Shown here piece after piece: positions 61,420 to 64,000 of a stretch of DNA of 64,000 bases; position 1 is the stretch's first letter, and every line of letters begins with the position of its first letter. The notes below the pieces were generated by a model. It had not been told where the DNA came from. It searched no databases and was given only the letters and a program-made list of their open reading frames with translations. The position numbers were made by a program, and so were the translations under genes. Source of the stretch: Hominenteromicrobium mulieris (lineage in GTDB: Bacteria; Bacillota; Clostridia; Oscillospirales; Acutalibacteraceae); NCBI RefSeq assembly GCF_020687165.1, contig NZ_JAJEQC010000001.1. The stretch is one strand, 5' to 3'.

Positions 61420-62568
61420 ATGAGTATTCCGGAAATGGACATGAACCCGGAGATCGCCCGAAAGTTACTCGAGGTCGGCGAAGAATTCCGCATTGAAGGC
61501 CCGTTCTTCTCGTACGAAGAAATCAAAATGGGCAACGTGAACCACACCTACAAAGTCAATTATATTCGCGATGACGGTACCGGCATGGCAAAGATTAAGT
61601 CTTTCCTTGTACAGCGCGTCAATACATATGCGTTTCAGCACCCGATTGAGCTGATGCAGAACATTGACCGTGTCACGGAGCACATCCGTGAAAAATGCCC
61701 GAATACGAAAAGCCTGCATTTCCATCACACGAAGCACGGCGTCAACTATTTGATGGATAATGACGGCTTCTGGCGGCTCAGCAACTACGTGCCGTCTGTG
61801 ACGTTCGATACCTGCGACGACCTGAACGTGGTGCGCAGTGCAGGTGAGGCGTTCGGCGATTTCCAACTGATGTTGGCAGATTTCGATGCGAACTCCCTTT
61901 TCTACACAATCCCGGATTTCCACAATACGCGCAAGCGCTATGAGAAGCTGAAGGAAGATATGGCGGTCGACCCGTGCAATCGTGTGGCAGAAGTGCGCGA
62001 AGAGCTCGATTGGCTGCTTTCCGTAGAGGACGAGGCTTGCCGCCTGACCGACCTCTTTGAAAAAGGCGAGCTTCCGCTGCGCGTTACGCACAACGATACA
62101 AAGATCAACAACGTGCTGTTCGATGAGAAGACGCACGAGGCGCTCGTTGTCATCGATCTCGATACCGTTATGCCGGGTCTTGTCGGCCACGATTTCGGCG
62201 ATGCCATCCGCTTTGCTGCAAATTTTGTGGAAGAAGATTGCGATCATCCGGAAAAGGCCGGCGTAAACCTCAATATTTTCTGGGCATTTGCCGAGGGCTT
62301 CCTCAAAAAGACCGCCGCGTCTCTGACGAAAACCGAAGTGGATACGCTGGCGCTCAGCTGCTTTGCGCTTACCTGCGAGCTTGCAACGCGCTTCCTCGCG
62401 GACTACATCGTCGGCGATAAGTACTTTAAGGTCAAAAAGCCGCAGCATAACCTTGTCCGTACGCGCTGCCAGATTGCCCTTGCAAAGGACATGCTGAATA
62501 AAATGGACGCGATGAACGCCATCGTGCAGGACTGCGCACGCCGCTACAAAGAGACCGAAAACGCATAA
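61420..62568 (+). CDS. N-acetylhexosamine 1-kinase-like (APH-fold) protein
   Basis: 382 residues of the aminoglycoside-phosphotransferase fold. It follows the bifidobacterial NahK pattern closely: GNVNHTYKV, FLVQRVNTYAFQHPIELMQNI, AFGDFQ, catalytic loop LRVTHNDTKINNVLFD, Mg site VIDLDTVMPG, and CELATRFLADYIVGDKYF...HNLVRTR. NahK makes GlcNAc-1-P or GalNAc-1-P in salvage of host mucin and milk sugars; no phosphorylase is adjacent. ATG 61420 follows GAAGGAG. Substrate is inferred from similarity only. Confidence 0.8.
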   Translation: MSIPEMDMNPEIARKLLEVGEEFRIEGPFFSYEEIKMGNVNHTYKVNYIRDDGTGMAKIKSFLVQRVNTYAFQHPIELMQNIDRVTEHIREKCPNTKSLHFHHTKHGVNYLMDNDGFWRLSNYVPSVTFDTCDDLNVVRSAGEAFGDFQLMLADFDANSLFYTIPDFHNTRKRYEKLKEDMAVDPCNRVAEVREELDWLLSVEDEACRLTDLFEKGELPLRVTHNDTKINNVLFDEKTHEALVVIDLDTVMPGLVGHDFGDAIRFAANFVEEDCDHPEKAGVNLNIFWAFAEGFLKKTAASLTKTEVDTLALSCFALTCELATRFLADYIVGDKYFKVKKPQHNLVRTRCQIALAKDMLNKMDAMNAIVQDCARRYKETENA

Positions 62569-62584
62569 TTCATTTTGCATCCAG

Positions 62585-62614
62585 ACGACCCGGCAGCTTT
62601 GTCGGGTCGTTTTT
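62585..62614 (+). terminator. Terminator between the kinase and reductase genes
   Basis: ACGACCCG (62585-62592) pairs with CGGGTCGT (62603-62610), then TTTT. Confidence 0.75.
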
Positions 62615-62635
62615 AAAACCAGGGAGGAGTTTATC

Positions 62636-63454
62636 ATGAAAATTCTGTTGACCGGCGCAAATGGCTTTGTAGGGGCACGCATCCGTGCGGCGGCGCCCGT
62701 TATTTGTGCGCCGTCTCTGCGCGGGGCGGAAAAAGAGGATATCGACCGCCTCATCGACACCGTGCAGCCGGACGCCATCCTTCACACCGCGGCAATCTCG
62801 GACATCGGTGCGTGTGCCAAAGACCCGGAAGGCTCGTACCACGCAAACGTTCTGGTGCCGGAGTATTTAGCCAAAGCCGCAAACGGTGCGAAGCTCGTGT
62901 TGTTCAGCTCCGATCAGGTGTACAGCGGCGCAAAGGGCGATAAGCCGTTTACGGAAGACGACGTTGCGACCGCAAATCTCTACGCCGAAGAGAAGTTGGA
63001 AATGGAAAACCGCGTTCTCGCGATCGACCCGAACGCCGTCATGCTGCGTGCGACGTGGATGTATGACATGCCCATGTTTGGCGTGCCGAACCGCAGCAAC
63101 CTCATCACGATGTTCCTGAACGCCGCCATCACTCAAAAGCCGCTTGCACTTTCCAAAGAGGAATTTCGCGGCATCACCTATGTGCGCGAGGTTGCAGAGC
63201 AGACCTTGCAGGCGGTGAATTTGCCCGGTGGCGCATATAACTTCGGCAGCGAGGCAGACGTCTCCATGTACGCGCTTGCGGAGCTGTTTATGAAAAAAAC
63301 AGGCATGAAGCTCAATTTGCAGGAAAAGTCCGGCGGCGAAAACCTCTGGATGAATTGTGCAAAGCTTAAAAACGCCGGCGGTGGATTTGAGACGACCGCC
63401 GAAGGCCTTGCGACGTGCATTGAAGACTATAATCTTTCGCTGCTCGGCCAATAA
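62636..63454 (+). CDS. RmlD-like NAD(P)-dependent sugar reductase
   Basis: 272 residues of the extended SDR family. GANGFVG (7-13) binds the cofactor, LHTAAISDIGACAKDPE and LFSSDQVYSG resemble dTDP-4-dehydrorhamnose reductase, and YAEEK (near 116) is the YxxxK catalytic pair. The usual dTDP-rhamnose genes are not adjacent, so another nucleotide sugar is possible. ATG 62636 follows GGGAGGAG. Confidence 0.88.
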   Translation: MKILLTGANGFVGARIRAAAPVICAPSLRGAEKEDIDRLIDTVQPDAILHTAAISDIGACAKDPEGSYHANVLVPEYLAKAANGAKLVLFSSDQVYSGAKGDKPFTEDDVATANLYAEEKLEMENRVLAIDPNAVMLRATWMYDMPMFGVPNRSNLITMFLNAAITQKPLALSKEEFRGITYVREVAEQTLQAVNLPGGAYNFGSEADVSMYALAELFMKKTGMKLNLQEKSGGENLWMNCAKLKNAGGGFETTAEGLATCIEDYNLSLLGQ

Positions 63455-63461
63455 CAAAACG

Positions 63462-63512
63462 AAAATCTCCTTTGAAGCCCGGTTTTACGGGTTCTTCAAA
63501 GGAGATTTTTAA
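63462..63512 (+). terminator. Terminator of the RmlD-like gene
   Basis: A long hairpin: AAATCTCC/GGAGATTT extended by TTTGAAG/CTTCAAA, enclosing a smaller CCCG/CGGG hairpin, then TTTTT. Confidence 0.85.
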
Positions 63513-63526
63513 GTGATCGAAATCTA

Positions 63527-63570
63527 ATTATGTCAATAGCTTTATGTAAACTAAATTATGTAAAATTAAA
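63527..63570. repeat. TTATGTAAA repeats, possible insertion-sequence end, copy 2
   Basis: TTATGTCAATAGC, then TTTATGTAAACTAAA, then TTATGTAAAATTAAA: three spaced repeats. The last 30 bases match the motif at 55973-56003. The AATTAAA end supplies the stop codon of the gene remnant on the minus strand, as if an element end had landed inside that gene. Confidence 0.5.
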
Positions 63571-63678
63571 GAAATTTGTCGAGCGCATGGGCGCGTTCAC
63601 AGGCCGCACGCACCAGTTCCGGCTGCATGCGCAGCACGCCGAGCTCGCCCACGACCTCCGCAGAGCTCGAAATCCTTT
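63566..63678 (-). pseudogene. C-terminal remnant of an unidentified gene
   Basis: On the minus strand a frame of about 37 codons reads EVVGELGVLRMQPEL and ALDKFL before a TAA provided by the TTATGTAAA repeat. The amino-acid pattern and codon use look like real coding sequence, but the frame opens at a TGA, adjoins repeat copy C, and has no start or ribosome site. I cannot name the parent protein. Confidence 0.45.
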
Positions 63679-63689
63679 TGTCTCACAAC

Positions 63690-63760
63690 AGATCAGAAAG
63701 ATAGGCTAAATGGTCCGGTGGGCTGTTTAGCCGTAAGAAACCCTATCAAGAGGTTCCTTA
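63690..63760 (-). repeat. Dispersed multi-hairpin repeat, copy C (partial)
   Basis: Minus strand: CTTGATAGGGTTTCTTACGG, hairpin GGCTAAA/TTTAGCC with ACCGGA in the loop, then CTATCTTTCTGATCT. It corresponds to H2 and H3 of copies A and B; H4-H6 are absent or degraded into the adjacent remnant. Confidence 0.7.
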
Positions 63761-63866
63761 AAAAGACATGAAGAATGCAAAAAGCCACAAGCTCAAAAGT
63801 GTCATTTAAACCTCCTTCGGCATAACTTGTACAAGGGGCAAGTCCCCGAAAACAAGGAGGGGTTTT

Positions 63867-64000
63867 ATGGCATCTTTTACAAATTTCGCGACGCTTTCGT
63901 ATAACGGAGGCACAACGAATTCCAACACCGTCACGGGCGAGCTTTTGGAGGCCTTGACCGTTACCAAAACCGCCGTGGTGAAAAATTACGCCGCAAACGA
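63867..64000 (+). CDS. Surface protein of the DUF11 type, 5' end only
   Basis: ATG 63867 follows AAGGAGG by about eight bases; 44 codons are visible before the window ends. MASFTNFATLSYNGG followed by NSNTVTGELLE and LTVTKTAVVKNYAAN matches the opening of DUF11-repeat proteins, in which isopeptide-like beta-sandwich repeats follow. There is no classical signal peptide. The rest lies outside the window. Confidence 0.6.
   Translation, partial: MASFTNFATLSYNGGTTNSNTVTGELLEALTVTKTAVVKNYAAN

Noticed and set aside
1..64000. CRISPR array, prophage, rRNA operon or replication origin
   Set aside because: No regularly spaced direct repeats with unique spacers, no phage structural or integrase genes, no rRNA sequence and no DnaA-box cluster were seen.

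Overview
The window is a gene-dense, roughly 55-57% GC chromosomal segment of a Gram-positive anaerobe, most likely a gut Clostridia member (Oscillospirales/Ruminococcaceae-like). The basis is the hprK-PHP-murB-rapZ-whiA-dnaE-pfkA block, the fakA-recG pair, sigma-A promoters with clear TTGACA/TATAAT boxes, AGGAGG ribosome sites, a PqqD/radical-SAM peptide cluster, a permuted PstS and several host- or plant-glycan hydrolases. The species cannot be named from sequence alone.

Layout. 0-5.7 kb: lysS, then a methionine/folate operon (metF, a free-standing MetH reactivation protein, metH without that domain). 5.7-9.0 kb, minus strand: a P-loop kinase, a PurF-like protein lacking the N-terminal cysteine, and an O-antigen-ligase-like membrane protein. 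9.3-11.4 kb: LysR regulator and aldo/keto reductase. 11.4-15.1 kb: two tRNA-Tyr genes in opposite orientation flank larC (with a structured leader), a secreted protein, tRNA-Lys and tRNA-Thr; a multi-hairpin GTGAAAT element follows. 15.2-23.2 kb: GDSL hydrolase, a fused gene remnant, a pyruvate-kinase-C-domain protein, YgiQ, and GH36-like and GH3 glycosidases. 23.3-28.2 kb: DUF308 protein, a repeat copy, a Crp/Fnr regulator divergent from a ferredoxin-type protein, patatin, and a DUF2961/GH172 protein. 28.2-33.8 kb, minus: recG, fakA, ymdB and an ANT(6)-like gene.

33.9-40.8 kb is a complete phosphate regulon (pstSCAB-phoU-phoP-phoR) behind Pho-box-like repeats. 40.9-42.6 kb has a GH29 fucosidase overlapping a small, possibly barstar-like gene. 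42.7-47.3 kb is a candidate RiPP-type cluster: PqqD/RRE protein, a short precursor-like protein with a conserved leader-like N-terminus, SPASM radical SAM enzyme, HPr-kinase-like ATPase, S26-type peptidase and an ABC exporter. The exporter is cut off in its ATPase domain and joined out of frame to a MATE efflux gene that has lost its start. 48.6-50.5 kb: an ABC-F gene on the minus strand behind a leader peptide and a terminator/antiterminator attenuator, typical of antibiotic-inducible ribosome protection genes.

50.5-60.8 kb: hprK, PHP, murB, rapZ, whiA, a membrane-anchored protein, dnaE and pfkA, forming a housekeeping block for carbon control, wall synthesis, replication and glycolysis. 60.9-63.5 kb: tRNA-Trp/Asp/Thr, an N-acetylhexosamine-kinase-like gene and an RmlD-like reductase. 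The last 500 bases are scarred: insertion-sequence-like ends, a truncated gene tail, a third repeat copy and the start of a surface protein.

The strongest leads are the RiPP-type cluster with its broken exporter, the ABC-F attenuator, the three-copy repeat whose hairpin stems covary, the GTGAAAT hairpin element, the permuted PstS and the larC leader.
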